From CAWAPS01 sp963783945 (lineage in GTDB: Bacteria; Actinomycetota; Acidimicrobiia; Acidimicrobiales; Palsa-688): a stretch of 64,000 nucleotides of DNA. This document shows positions 8,356-16,409 of this stretch, piece by piece; the first letter of the stretch is position 1; every line of letters starts with the position of its first letter. The stretch covers positions 248,001-312,000 of the forward strand of contig CAWAPS010000029.1 in assembly GCA_963783945.1 (NCBI GenBank). The letters run 5' to 3'. The notes beneath the pieces were generated by a model. The model saw only the letters and a program-made list of their open reading frames with translations. It was not told where the DNA came from and made no database searches. Position numbers and translations under genes: made by a program.

Positions 8356-8435
8356 GAATTTCTCGGCGACAATTTGGATTCTCGGTGCAGAATTGCACGT
8401 ATATCGTCGGAATTGACTACGAGAACACGAATTGT
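8356..8435 (+). repeat. 80-bp dispersed element, copy B
   Basis: Aligned without gaps to the reverse complement of 26419-26498 it matches at roughly 70% of positions, including an identical 10-mer ACTACGAGAA. The shared part comprises about 58 bp of leader, with TATATC seven bases before a TTG, then codons for TTRTR. It looks like a promoter-plus-start cassette rather than a protein-only homology. Confidence 0.6.
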
Positions 8436-8553
8436 CTCCGAGAAATTGTTGCCCGCCGCGACGATCCGGCTCTTCGGCCCCTATCAGCCGGGGTCTCGTC
8501 GGCCGCGGGGCCGCGGTTACCCCATCGAGCCACGTCTAGTCCAGCCGCTCGGC

Positions 8554-8640
8554 CGCCCTCCCGCCCTCCCGCCCTCCATGTCCCGGAGGGCTGCCGCCCT
8601 CCTCCCGGAGGGCTGCCGCCCTCCTCCCGCTGCCGCCCGC
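8554..8640. repeat. Tandem GC-rich repeats with hairpins
   Basis: Three 8-bp CGCCCTCC units (8554-8577) are followed by two identical 22-bp units (8581-8602 and 8603-8624) and a partial third. Each 22-bp unit contains GGAGGG-CTGCCG-CCCTCC, a 6-bp stem with a 6-base loop, so the array would fold into serial hairpins in RNA. Function is unknown; a termination or insulating role is possible. Confidence 0.75.
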
Positions 8641-8782
8641 CGCCGTTATGCCCGGGCGTTCCCAAAATGCAACAGCCTCCGAGATTCCGGAAATGGCTAC
8701 GAGTAATTGCCTGCTGCGGAGAAAGGGGCGTGGCTGATGCACCGGACGCCTCGGCCCGGCTCCGTCACCCAGGTAAAGCCAC

Positions 8783-8826
8783 GGTTAACTTCCAGCTGAA
8801 TTTAGGGTGAACATTCGGTAGAGAAC
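8783..8826 (+). promoter_or_regulatory. Candidate PhoP-type operator before pit
   Basis: Three related units GGTTAAC (8783), AGCTGAAT (8794) and GGGTGAAC (8805) start exactly 11 bp apart. Read on the other strand they resemble the GTTCACC direct-repeat units that PhoP binds in streptomycetes. They end about 40 bp before the ATG of a phosphate transporter, a classical Pho-regulon target. The match is by eye. Confidence 0.45.
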
Positions 8827-8864
8827 GCAGATTATCGACCCTTTCGCGTGGATTAATACGGGGC

Positions 8865-10022
8865 ATGCACAACGACGCAATCATCGTGCTCGTCGTGATC
8901 ATCGCCTTGGGGTTCGATTTCACCAATGGCTTTCACGACACGGGCAACGCCATGGCTACGTCTATAGCAACCGGGGCCTTGCCGCCCAAGGTCGCAGTCG
9001 GTATATCGGGGCTGCTGAACCTGGTGGGGGCGTTCCTCTCTCTGAGCGTGGCCGCCACCATCGCCAGCGGCCTGGTCAACACCGGTTCCGTCACCCCGGT
9101 CGTGGTGTTCTGCGGTCTCGCCGGCGGCATCGCGTGGAACCTGGCCACCTGGTACTTCGGGATCCCATCCAGCTCGTCCCAGGCCCTGATCGGCGGGGTG
9201 ATCGGCTCCACCATCGCCGCGGCCGGCGGCTCGGCCGTCAAGTGGCAGGGCCTGGTGTCCAAGGTCATAATCCCGGCCCTGCTGTCGCCGCCCATCGCCC
9301 TCGGAGTGGCGGCGCTCGGGACCTTTCTCCTCTACCGGCTGACCCGCCAGATAGGCAATAAACGCAAAGAGCACGGGTTCCGGTGGGGGCAAGTGGCATC
9401 GGCCTCCATGGTGTCGCTGGCGCATGGCACCAACGACGCCCAGAAGACCATGGGCATCATCACCCTCGCCTTGATCGCCAACGGCACCTTGGCCAGCGGG
9501 GCCAAGGCGCCGGACTGGGTCATCGTGTCGTGCGCCCTGGCCATCAGCGCGGGCACCTACGTCGGCGGCTGGCGGGTCATCCGCACCCTCGGCAAGGGCC
9601 TGGTCGAGATCGAGTCGCCCCAGGGGATGGCGGCCGAGAGCTCGTCGGCGGCCATCATCCTGCTGTCCAGCCATTACGGCTATGCCCTTTCCACCACCCA
9701 TGTGGCCACCGGATCGATCCTGGGCGCCGGAGTGGGCAGGAAGGGGGCGGAGGTGCGCTGGAACGTGGCCGGGCGCATGGCCACGGCCTGGGTGTTCACC
9801 ATGCCGATGGCCGGGCTGGTCGGAGCCCTGTCCTACGGCATCGCCGACGGGATCGGCGGGACCGCCGGCACCGCCGTGATGTTCGTCCTCGTGGTCGCCA
9901 TGGCCGCCACCTTCTTCCACCTGTCCCGCAAGACCAAGATCGACACCAAGAACGTCAACGCCGAGTGGAACGACAGCATCGTCCCCACCGCGCCCGCCGA
10001 CCTAGAGCCGGCGGTGGCCTGA
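8865..10022 (+). CDS. pit: Low-affinity inorganic phosphate transporter (PiT family)
   Basis: Integral membrane H+- or metal-phosphate symporter. The 385-aa protein has two inverted PiT domains, each with its signature: FDFTNGFHDTGNAMAT at about residues 17-32 and SLAHGTNDAQKTMG near 185-198, separated by a hydrophilic loop. About ten hydrophobic segments are visible. The ATG follows GGGG at 8860-8863. It is followed after 1 bp by a small membrane gene and then a DUF3349 gene, the same order as mycobacterial pitA (Rv0545c-Rv0543c). Confidence 0.95.
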   Translation: MHNDAIIVLVVIIALGFDFTNGFHDTGNAMATSIATGALPPKVAVGISGLLNLVGAFLSLSVAATIASGLVNTGSVTPVVVFCGLAGGIAWNLATWYFGIPSSSSQALIGGVIGSTIAAAGGSAVKWQGLVSKVIIPALLSPPIALGVAALGTFLLYRLTRQIGNKRKEHGFRWGQVASASMVSLAHGTNDAQKTMGIITLALIANGTLASGAKAPDWVIVSCALAISAGTYVGGWRVIRTLGKGLVEIESPQGMAAESSSAAIILLSSHYGYALSTTHVATGSILGAGVGRKGAEVRWNVAGRMATAWVFTMPMAGLVGALSYGIADGIGGTAGTAVMFVLVVAMAATFFHLSRKTKIDTKNVNAEWNDSIVPTAPADLEPAVA

Positions 10023-10023
10023 G

Positions 10024-10320
10024 ATGCTTGCCAACGTCGACACCTGGATCAACCTCCACGCCTTGTGGAAGATCATCGTGATCGGCCTGCTCGCCGGCGC
10101 CGGCCTGCCCGCCCTGTTCGCCGTTGGCCTGCGGGCTCTGGCCATGCGCCCGGCGGGGGCCACCACCTCCGCTAGTAACGGGGCCGCGGGGGCGACTACA
10201 GCAGGCGACGACAGCGTGTATGCCGGCAACCCAGTAGGTCTGGTTATCGCCGGGGTCTGCTTCTTGGCCGTACTCGCAGCGATAGGTTGGGGTATCTACT
10301 CCATCGTGGCGGCCAGCTGA
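10024..10320 (+). CDS. Small two-helix membrane protein of the pit operon
   Basis: The 98-aa protein has one hydrophobic segment at about 17-40 (IIVIGLLAGAGLPALFAVGL), a hydrophilic Ala/Thr/Gly-rich loop and a second hydrophobic segment at about 70-95. No enzymatic motif is seen. Position directly after pit mirrors the membrane protein of the mycobacterial pitA locus, so an accessory role in phosphate transport is a reasonable inference but unproven. The ATG begins 1 bp after the pit stop. Confidence 0.82.
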   Translation: MLANVDTWINLHALWKIIVIGLLAGAGLPALFAVGLRALAMRPAGATTSASNGAAGATTAGDDSVYAGNPVGLVIAGVCFLAVLAAIGWGIYSIVAAS

Positions 10321-10338
10321 CCGAAAGGCGCAAATCCC

Positions 10339-10644
10339 GTGACCGTATCGTCAGTGTTCCAGTCCATCTTGTCCTGGGTCAGAAAGGGTTATCCCGAAGG
10401 CGTGCCACCGCAGGACTACATCCCCCTGCTCGCCTTGCTCAAGCGCCGCTTGGGTGACGAAGAGTTGCAGGACCTGGCCCTCGAGCTGATCGCCTACGAC
10501 ACGGATCGGGAGGCGGCTCAGCAGCGGATACACGACGCCATCGCGAAGGCCACCAGTTCACCCGCGTCGGACGAGGATGTCGAGCGCGTCCTCGACCGTC
10601 TGCGAGCGGTCGGCTACGACCTCGACCAGTCGGCCACACCGTGA
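10339..10644 (+). CDS. DUF3349-family protein
   Basis: The 101-aa soluble protein resembles the small actinobacterial DUF3349 family (mycobacterial Rv0543c type): LSWVRKGYPEGVPPQDYIPLLALLKRRL is the characteristic N-terminal half, followed by a helical region ending with DEDVERVLDRLRAVGYDL. Members have a known helical fold but no assigned function. GTG start with GAAAGG upstream. Its stop overlaps the PPK2 start by 4 bp (GTGA), tying it to polyphosphate metabolism in this genome. Confidence 0.85.
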   Translation: MTVSSVFQSILSWVRKGYPEGVPPQDYIPLLALLKRRLGDEELQDLALELIAYDTDREAAQQRIHDAIAKATSSPASDEDVERVLDRLRAVGYDLDQSATP

Positions 10645-11588
10645 CCCAGGCGGTCGGCGAAAGCGGGCCGCACGACCTCGACATCGACCTCTCGGAGCAT
10701 CTCGATGAACTCGAGCTCGACGAGACGGACGACGATGACGAGCCGGTCCTGCGCTGGAAAGATGGTCGGCTGGTCGACACGTGGCGCGAGGGTTACCCGT
10801 ACCCGGAGCGGATGCCCAGGCCGGAATACGAGGTCGAGAAGCGGCGGCTGCAGATCGAACTGCTGAAACTGCAGAACTGGGTGAAGGACACCGGGCAGCG
10901 CATCGTCATCCTTTTCGAAGGGCGGGATGCCGCGGGCAAAGGCGGGACCATAAAACGTTTCACCGAACACCTCAACCCGCGAGGATCCCGAGTCGTAGCC
11001 CTGGAGAAACCGAGCGACCGGGAACGCGGTGAGTGGTACTTCCAGCGCTACGTGGTCCATCTCCCCACCGCCGGCGAGATCGTTCTGTTCGACCGGTCGT
11101 GGTACAACCGGGCCGGGGTCGAGCGAGTGATGGGGTTCTGCACCGACGAGCAGTACCAGGTCTTCGTACGCCAGGCCCCCGAGTTCGAGGAGATGCTCGT
11201 CGGTGACGGGATAGGGCTCATAAAATTCTGGTTCTCCGTGTCCCGGGCCGAACAACGGACCCGCTTCCTCATCCGTCGGATCGATCCCGTTCGCCAGTGG
11301 AAGCTGTCGCCGACCGACCTGGCCTCCCTGAACCGCTGGGACGACTACACCGTGGCCAAGGAGTCGATGTTCGAACTGACCGACACCAACGTGTCGCCGT
11401 GGACGGTGGTGAAGAGCAACGACAAGAAGCGGGCCCGGCTCAACGCCATGCGCTTCGTCTTGAACGGCTTCGACTATCCGCGCCGAGACAACGCGGTCAT
11501 CGGGCTGCCGGATCCTTTGATCGTCGGTCCGGCGTCAGAGGTATACGAGCACGGAGAGATGCCGGGCCACCGGAGCAGCCGCGTGTAG
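10641..11588 (+). CDS. ppk2: Polyphosphate kinase 2 (PPK2)
   Basis: P-loop kinase that transfers phosphate between polyphosphate and nucleoside di- or monophosphates. The 315-aa protein has Walker A EGRDAAGKGG (93-102), Walker B FDRSWYNRAG starting at 150 and the lid region with RIDPVRQWKLSPTD. Length and single catalytic domain fit class I PPK2, usually ADP/GDP-phosphorylating. An acidic N-terminal stretch (residues 11-35, mostly Asp/Glu/Leu) precedes the domain. It is the last gene of the pit operon, so phosphate uptake and polyphosphate turnover are probably co-regulated. Confidence 0.95.
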   Translation: MTQAVGESGPHDLDIDLSEHLDELELDETDDDDEPVLRWKDGRLVDTWREGYPYPERMPRPEYEVEKRRLQIELLKLQNWVKDTGQRIVILFEGRDAAGKGGTIKRFTEHLNPRGSRVVALEKPSDRERGEWYFQRYVVHLPTAGEIVLFDRSWYNRAGVERVMGFCTDEQYQVFVRQAPEFEEMLVGDGIGLIKFWFSVSRAEQRTRFLIRRIDPVRQWKLSPTDLASLNRWDDYTVAKESMFELTDTNVSPWTVVKSNDKKRARLNAMRFVLNGFDYPRRDNAVIGLPDPLIVGPASEVYEHGEMPGHRSSRV

Positions 11589-11720
11589 CGCTTGTCGACT
11601 GCGGCCGGAGCCGGGCGGGGGCTGGGGCGGGCCGGGCGGCGGGCAGTCGGCGCCAAAGAGGCCGGCCCGGCTCGTTGACCAAAACGCGGCGAGGACTGAT
11701 CTGTTTACACGACTACTTGA

Positions 11721-11796
11721 CGCGAAGTGGTCGTCGTGGCGGCCAGTCCGCGACGAGCACCCGGTGTTGCCTCGAAGTGCGCGTCGCGAAGTGGTC
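11721..11796. repeat. 12-bp direct repeats between ppk2 and ileS
   Basis: CGCGAAGTGGTC occurs at 11721-11732 and 11785-11796, with a weaker CTCGAAGTG at 11771. They lie in the 274-bp gap between the convergent genes ppk2 and ileS, which otherwise holds no supportable gene. Confidence 0.5.
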
Positions 11797-11862
11797 AGGC
11801 GCCCAGGCCGAGACGCGGGTTGGGCAGCGGCGACCCCGGCCAAGGGCGGGGCGGGGCCGGCG

Positions 11863-14800
11863 CTAAACCGTGGTGACCCGGACGGCAACCGGTGTGCCGT
11901 CAGCTAGTTCGCAGTGGTGCCAGCGATCTCCGTTTGCGGTGGCGTCGCCGCCCTCCGGGCGACTGCTGATGCCCGGGCCACCCGACTCGCCGGCGGTGAC
12001 GCTGCCTGCGACGGCCTCACCGCCGCCTGCGACCGCCTCATCGCTGCCGGCGCCCGTCCCGCCGCCGGCGACCGCCTCGCCGCTGCCCGCCCCGCTGCCC
12101 GCCCCGCTGCCCGCCCCGCCGCCGGCGCCGGCCGGATCCCCGAACTCGATCGCGGTAGCCAGAACCTGCTCGGCCACCCACTCCCGGTGCCCGGCCAGGG
12201 CCCCGGCCAGCGCCGGCCCCCCGGCCACCTCCAAGGCGATGCGATCGCTGACGTGGAGCCCGAGCTCCCGCCGCCACTGCTGCACGCACCTCACCAGGTC
12301 CCGGGCCAGCCCCTCGAGTCGGAGATCTTCGGTGACGTCGGTATCGAGCACCACCACGCGGGAGCGGTCATCCAGCGGTCTGGTGATGGCCGCGTCCACC
12401 GGCACCACCCGCATGTCGAACTCGTCGGGCTCGAGGATGCTCTCGCCCACCCTGGCCCGCCCGTCTCCGAGCACCTCCCAGTCACCCCGCTTGGCCGCGG
12501 CGTTGGCGGCCTGGGTGGCCGGGCCGAGGCGGGGCGCCGCCACCTTGAACACGACAGTCAGGGTCCTCGACGCGAACTCGTCGACGTCGGGGACCAGGCG
12601 GACCTCCTTGACGTTGACCTCGTCGGCTATCAAACCGGTGAACGGAGCCAGGCGCTCGGAGCCCGGGCCGGCGACGGTCAGCAGCGACAGCGGCAGGCGG
12701 GCCCGCAGGCCCTTGGCCTTGCGGATCGAGTGGGCGGCCGAGCACACTTCTCGCACCAGGTCCATGTCGGCCACGAGCGCATCATTAGCCGGCAGCACCG
12801 TCGCATCCGGCCAGTCGGTCAGGTGGACCGAGCTGCCGGCGGTCAGGCCCCGCCAGATCTCCTCTGTCAGCAGGGGCAGCAGCGGGGCGGAGAGGCGGCA
12901 CAGCACTTCGAGAACCGTTCCCAGGGTGTCGAAGGCGTCGACCGTGTCCGCCTCGCGGCCGGCGCCGGTCCCCCAGAACCGGTCCCGGCTGCGCCTGATG
13001 TACCAGTTGGTTAGGACGTCGAGGAAGTTCTCGATGGCGGAGCACGCGCCCGACAGGTCGTAGCGGTCCAGGGCGGCGGTGACGGTGCGAACCACCGAGT
13101 TGAGTTTGGCGATGACGTAGCGGTCGAGCGTCCCTGTCGCGCCGGTGCGTCCCAGGGTGGCCGTCCGGGCGTCCGCGTTGGCATAAAGGGAGAAGAAGTA
13201 CCAGGCGTTCCACAAGGGCAGCAGGGACGAACGCACGGCGTCCTTGATCCCCTTCTCGTCGGCGATCATCTCCCCGCCCCGCAGCACCGGCGATGCCATC
13301 AGGAACCAGCGCATGGCGTCGGCACCGTAGGTATCGAACATGGCCTCCGGGTCGGGGTAGTTGCGCAAACGCTTGGACATCTTTTGCCCGTCGTCGCCGA
13401 GCAGTATCCCGTGGGTCAGGCACAGCTTGAACGCCGGCCGGTCGAACAGGGCGACGGCCAGCACGTGGAGGCTGTAGAACCATCCCCGGGTCTGGCCTAT
13501 GTACTCGACGATGAAATCCCCCGGGAAATGTTCCTCGAACCATTCCCGGTTCTCGAACGGGTAGTGGACCTGGGCGAACGGCATCGAGCCCGAGTCGAAC
13601 CAGCAGTCCAGCACCTCGGGAACCCGGCGCATGGTCGAGCGTCCAGTGGGGTCGTCCGGATTGGGCCGGGTCAGGTCGTCGATGGCCGGGCGGTGGAGGT
13701 CGACCGGCCGCACCCCGAAGTCCCGCTCGAGCTCGTCCAGGCTCCCGTACACGTCGATCCGGGGGTAGTTGGGGTCGTCGCTCTTCCACACCGGGATCGG
13801 TGATCCCCAGAAGCGGTTGCGGGATATCGACCAGTCGCGGGCGTTCTCCAGCCATTTGCCGAACGAGCCGTCCTTCACGTGCTCGGGCACCCAGGTGATC
13901 TCCTGGTTGTGGGCGAGCAGGCGGTCCTTGATCGCCGTGACCCGGACGAACCACGACCGCACGGCTTTATATATGAGCGGGGTGTCGGTACGCCAGCAGT
14001 GAGGGTAGGCGTGAACGTAGGAGTCGGCGCTCACCAGAACTCCCTCCCGGCGCAGGGCCCGGATGATCGGCTGGTTGGCCTCGAAGACCTGAAGCCCGAC
14101 GAAATCGGGCACCTCGGAGGTGAACCGGCCCCGATCGTCGACCGGAACCACCACAGGTATCCCCGCGGCGGTGCAGACCACCTGGTCGTCCTCGCCGAAC
14201 CCGGGGGCCATGTGGACGATCCCAGTGCCCTCCTCGGTCGTGACGAAGTCCGCGCCCAGCACCACGAAGGCGTTCTCGGTGCCGGCGAAATAGGGAAATA
14301 GGGGCCGGTAGCGCCGCCCCACCAGGTCCCTGCCCTTGACCGTCGCCACCCTGGCCGCGCCCTCCAGGTGCCGCTCGTAGTTGGCCACGGTCCCTGCGCC
14401 GAGCACGAACGTTCGGCCGTCGCGCTGGAACACGGCGTAGTCGACGTCGGGGCCGACGGCGAGAGCCAGGTTGGACGGCAGCGTCCACGGGGTCGTGGTC
14501 CACACCCACAGTTGCACCTCGCCGGCGATGTCCCGAGCAGCATCGTCCGCCGCCGGGTCGAGGGTGAAGGTTACGGTCACCGCAGGGTCCTGGCGGTCAC
14601 GGTAGGCGTCGTCCTGGCGCGTCTCGGAGTTGGACAGCGGGGTCTCGCACTCCCAGCAGTAAGGAAGGACCTTGTAGTCCTCGTACATGAGGTCCTTTTC
14701 CCAGAGCTGTTTCAGCGCCCACATGACACTCTCCATGTAGGAGAGATCCATCGTCTTGTAGTCGTTGGCGAAGTCGACCCACCGGGCCTGGCGGGTGACG

Positions 14801-15222
14801 TAACGCTCCCACTCGTGGGTGTAGCGGAGCACCGAGGTGCGGCAGTGGTCGTTGAACCGCCCGATGCCGAACTCGGTGATCGGGCCCCGGCCGGAGACGC
14901 CCAGCTCGTTTTGCGCCTCGGTCTCCGCGGGAAGGCCGTGGCAGTCCCAGCCGAAGCGCCGCTCGACTCTCTGGCCCCGCATGGTGCGGTAGCGCGGCAC
15001 CACGTCCTTGACGTAGCCGGTCAGGAGATGGCCGTAGTGGGGTAGTCCGTTGGCGAACGGAGGACCGTCGTAGAAGACGAACTCGTTGTCGGCCGCCCGG
15101 GCTTCGACCGACCGCTGGAACGTCCGGTCCTTGGCCCACGTGGCCAGGATCTCCTCCTCGATCTGAGGGAATCGGGGGGAGCCTGGGACGTCGGGATAGG
15201 AGGAGTCGGGGCCGGCGGTCAC
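11863..15222 (-). CDS. ileS: Isoleucyl-tRNA synthetase (IleS)
   Basis: Class Ia synthetase that charges tRNA-Ile and edits Val. The 1119-aa protein has the HIGH-type signature HYGH at 62-65 (GPPFANGLPHYGHLLTG), the CP1 editing region, zinc-like CWECET near 200 and KMSKR near residue 615. The long C-terminal domain fits the eukaryote-like actinobacterial form. About 60 residues near the end are a Gly/Ala/Ser/Glu-rich insertion (repeats of GAGSGAGS and EAVAGGG) before the final conserved strands ELADGTPVAVRV. The GTG start at 15222 sits in a potential hairpin. Its orientation is opposite to the flanking conserved cluster. Confidence 0.96.
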   Translation of the reverse strand: MTAGPDSSYPDVPGSPRFPQIEEEILATWAKDRTFQRSVEARAADNEFVFYDGPPFANGLPHYGHLLTGYVKDVVPRYRTMRGQRVERRFGWDCHGLPAETEAQNELGVSGRGPITEFGIGRFNDHCRTSVLRYTHEWERYVTRQARWVDFANDYKTMDLSYMESVMWALKQLWEKDLMYEDYKVLPYCWECETPLSNSETRQDDAYRDRQDPAVTVTFTLDPAADDAARDIAGEVQLWVWTTTPWTLPSNLALAVGPDVDYAVFQRDGRTFVLGAGTVANYERHLEGAARVATVKGRDLVGRRYRPLFPYFAGTENAFVVLGADFVTTEEGTGIVHMAPGFGEDDQVVCTAAGIPVVVPVDDRGRFTSEVPDFVGLQVFEANQPIIRALRREGVLVSADSYVHAYPHCWRTDTPLIYKAVRSWFVRVTAIKDRLLAHNQEITWVPEHVKDGSFGKWLENARDWSISRNRFWGSPIPVWKSDDPNYPRIDVYGSLDELERDFGVRPVDLHRPAIDDLTRPNPDDPTGRSTMRRVPEVLDCWFDSGSMPFAQVHYPFENREWFEEHFPGDFIVEYIGQTRGWFYSLHVLAVALFDRPAFKLCLTHGILLGDDGQKMSKRLRNYPDPEAMFDTYGADAMRWFLMASPVLRGGEMIADEKGIKDAVRSSLLPLWNAWYFFSLYANADARTATLGRTGATGTLDRYVIAKLNSVVRTVTAALDRYDLSGACSAIENFLDVLTNWYIRRSRDRFWGTGAGREADTVDAFDTLGTVLEVLCRLSAPLLPLLTEEIWRGLTAGSSVHLTDWPDATVLPANDALVADMDLVREVCSAAHSIRKAKGLRARLPLSLLTVAGPGSERLAPFTGLIADEVNVKEVRLVPDVDEFASRTLTVVFKVAAPRLGPATQAANAAAKRGDWEVLGDGRARVGESILEPDEFDMRVVPVDAAITRPLDDRSRVVVLDTDVTEDLRLEGLARDLVRCVQQWRRELGLHVSDRIALEVAGGPALAGALAGHREWVAEQVLATAIEFGDPAGAGGGAGSGAGSGAGSGEAVAGGGTGAGSDEAVAGGGEAVAGSVTAGESGGPGISSRPEGGDATANGDRWHHCELADGTPVAVRVTTV

Positions 15223-15263
15223 CCCACCAAGATACGAGGGAACAACGACGACTCTGGTGGGGT
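15221..15263 (-). promoter_or_regulatory. Start-sequestering hairpin in the ileS leader
   Basis: A 9-bp perfect inverted repeat (ACCCCACCA / TGGTGGGGT) with a 25-base loop ends on the ileS start. The right arm in mRNA covers the GGUGGGGUG that forms both the ribosome binding site and the GTG, so the fold would block initiation. A second small palindrome AGCTGC-GG-GCAGCT (15267-15280) lies just upstream. No canonical T-box sequence is seen. Confidence 0.45.
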
Positions 15264-15354
15264 TTAGCTGCGGGCAGCTTTGGGGTCGAGCGGTGGTATG
15301 TTCCAGGCTCCTCGATCAAACTCGGACAGCACGACAGCCGCAGGTCAGGACGGA

Positions 15355-15936
15355 ATGCAGCGAAAAGCGACGACTCCTAACCACGTCAAGGCCGAGGCCT
15401 CGGCGGACGGGCCCGGGACCCACCACGCGGTAGAGGGGTCAGGGGCCAAGAAGACCGCGGCGACGCCCGCCGCGGTGGCGGCCAAGGCGCCGTCGAAGAC
15501 GGCTAAGACCTCGTCCAAGACGACCAAGGCGGCGCCGGCGAGCAAACCCAAGCCCAAAGGTGAGCGGGGCGAGTTCCTCGACGGTCAGCGCCAGATGCTC
15601 CTCGATGAGAGGGCGACCTACATCCGTTCGGCTGAATCCCTGAAGGCCCAGGCCGACTCGCTGGCGCTGGAGCACGAGCCGGGAGATGTTCAGTTCGACG
15701 AGGAGGGCGGCGAGGGCGGTACGGCCAACGTGGACCGCGAGATGGACCTCCACCTGTCGGCCCAGGCCCGGGCCACGGTGGTCGAGATCGACCGGGCGCT
15801 GGCCAAGATCGAAGATGGCACCTACGGATCGTGTGAGCAGTGCGGCGACACCATTCCTGACGCTCGCCTGCAGGCGCTGCCCCACGCCGCCCTGTGCGTG
15901 ACATGCAAGAGCGGCGGGCTGTCGTCCCGGCGCTGA
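15355..15936 (+). CDS. DksA/TraR-type C4 zinc-finger protein
   Basis: Small regulator of the DksA/TraR family; such proteins can act in the RNA polymerase secondary channel, but actinobacterial members are poorly defined. The 193-aa protein has a Lys/Ala-rich basic N-terminal tail (to about 75), a helical hairpin region (FLDGQRQMLLDERATYIRSA onwards) and a zinc finger with C160, C163, C181 and C184 (CEQCG and CVTCK). The start is uncertain: ATG 15355 is used, with GTG 15280 and ATG 15298 upstream as alternatives. The neighbours ileS and lspA match the streptomycete order. Confidence 0.88.
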   Translation: MQRKATTPNHVKAEASADGPGTHHAVEGSGAKKTAATPAAVAAKAPSKTAKTSSKTTKAAPASKPKPKGERGEFLDGQRQMLLDERATYIRSAESLKAQADSLALEHEPGDVQFDEEGGEGGTANVDREMDLHLSAQARATVVEIDRALAKIEDGTYGSCEQCGDTIPDARLQALPHAALCVTCKSGGLSSRR

Positions 15937-16409
15937 CTGTACGCCGGACGGTCTGGAGCCGCCGCCTCCTGATCCCGACGATCGCCGCGCTGGTAGTCGC
16001 GGCCGATCAGTTCACCAAGACCTGGGCCCTGCACCATCTCGAGGTGCCGCGCCACGTCATCGGTCCGACCAATCTGCTGCTGACGTTCAACGGCGGGGCG
16101 GCGTTCAGCATCGGCCGGGGAGTGACCCCGTTCATCGAGGCCGTCGTGGTCGCCATGGTGATCTGGCTGGTCCTGGTGAGCAGCCGGGCCAGCCGCTCGG
16201 CCAACCTCGGCGTCGCCATCGGCCTGGGGTTGCTTCTGGGGGGGGCGCTCGGCAACCTGGCCGATCGGCTCTTCCGCCACAACCACGGGTCGGTCATCGA
16301 CTTCATCCAGCTGGTCAGCTGGTGGCCGGTATTCAACGTGGCGGACGCCGCCATCGTGGTGGGAGTGATCGTGCTGGCCCTTTCCTATCTCACCGGGTCG
16401 CGTGGGTGA
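15903..16409 (+). CDS. lspA: Lipoprotein signal peptidase (LspA)
   Basis: Membrane aspartic peptidase that removes signal peptides of prolipoproteins. The 168-aa protein has four hydrophobic segments; family motifs are ADQFTKTW in the first periplasmic region, FNGGAAFS, GNLADRLFR.GSVIDF with the first catalytic Asp region, and FNVADAAI with the second. It overlaps the DksA-type gene by 34 bp when started at ATG 15903; GTG 15894 is an alternative. The lipoprotein encoded at 50793 would be a client. Confidence 0.94.
   Translation: MQERRAVVPALTVRRTVWSRRLLIPTIAALVVAADQFTKTWALHHLEVPRHVIGPTNLLLTFNGGAAFSIGRGVTPFIEAVVVAMVIWLVLVSSRASRSANLGVAIGLGLLLGGALGNLADRLFRHNHGSVIDFIQLVSWWPVFNVADAAIVVGVIVLALSYLTGSRG

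Larger units (their letters stand above)
7994..8864. other. Repeat-bearing intergenic region between divIVA and pit
   Basis: This 870-bp gap divides the division cluster from the phosphate island. It holds a possible 49-aa gene on the minus strand (8079-8228), one 80-bp dispersed element (8356-8435), a set of tandem GC-rich hairpins (8554-8640) and a phased repeat before pit (8783-8826). Base composition is markedly more AT-rich than the rest of the window between 8180 and 8450, suggesting different ancestry. Longer open frames at 8332-8706 and 8385-8810 run through the tandem repeats and are not supported as genes. Confidence 0.6.

Noticed and set aside
8332..8810. Two overlapping plus-strand open frames in the divIVA-pit gap
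   Set aside because: They run through tandem hairpin repeats, lack ribosome binding sites and have no domain character beyond the short TTRTR segment.
11589..11862. Small genes in the ppk2-ileS gap
   Set aside because: Open frames there overlap gene ends and carry no motif; only short direct repeats are supportable.
15223..15360. T-box riboswitch before ileS
   Set aside because: No AGGGTGG-type T-box sequence or specifier stem was found; only a simple hairpin over the start is seen.
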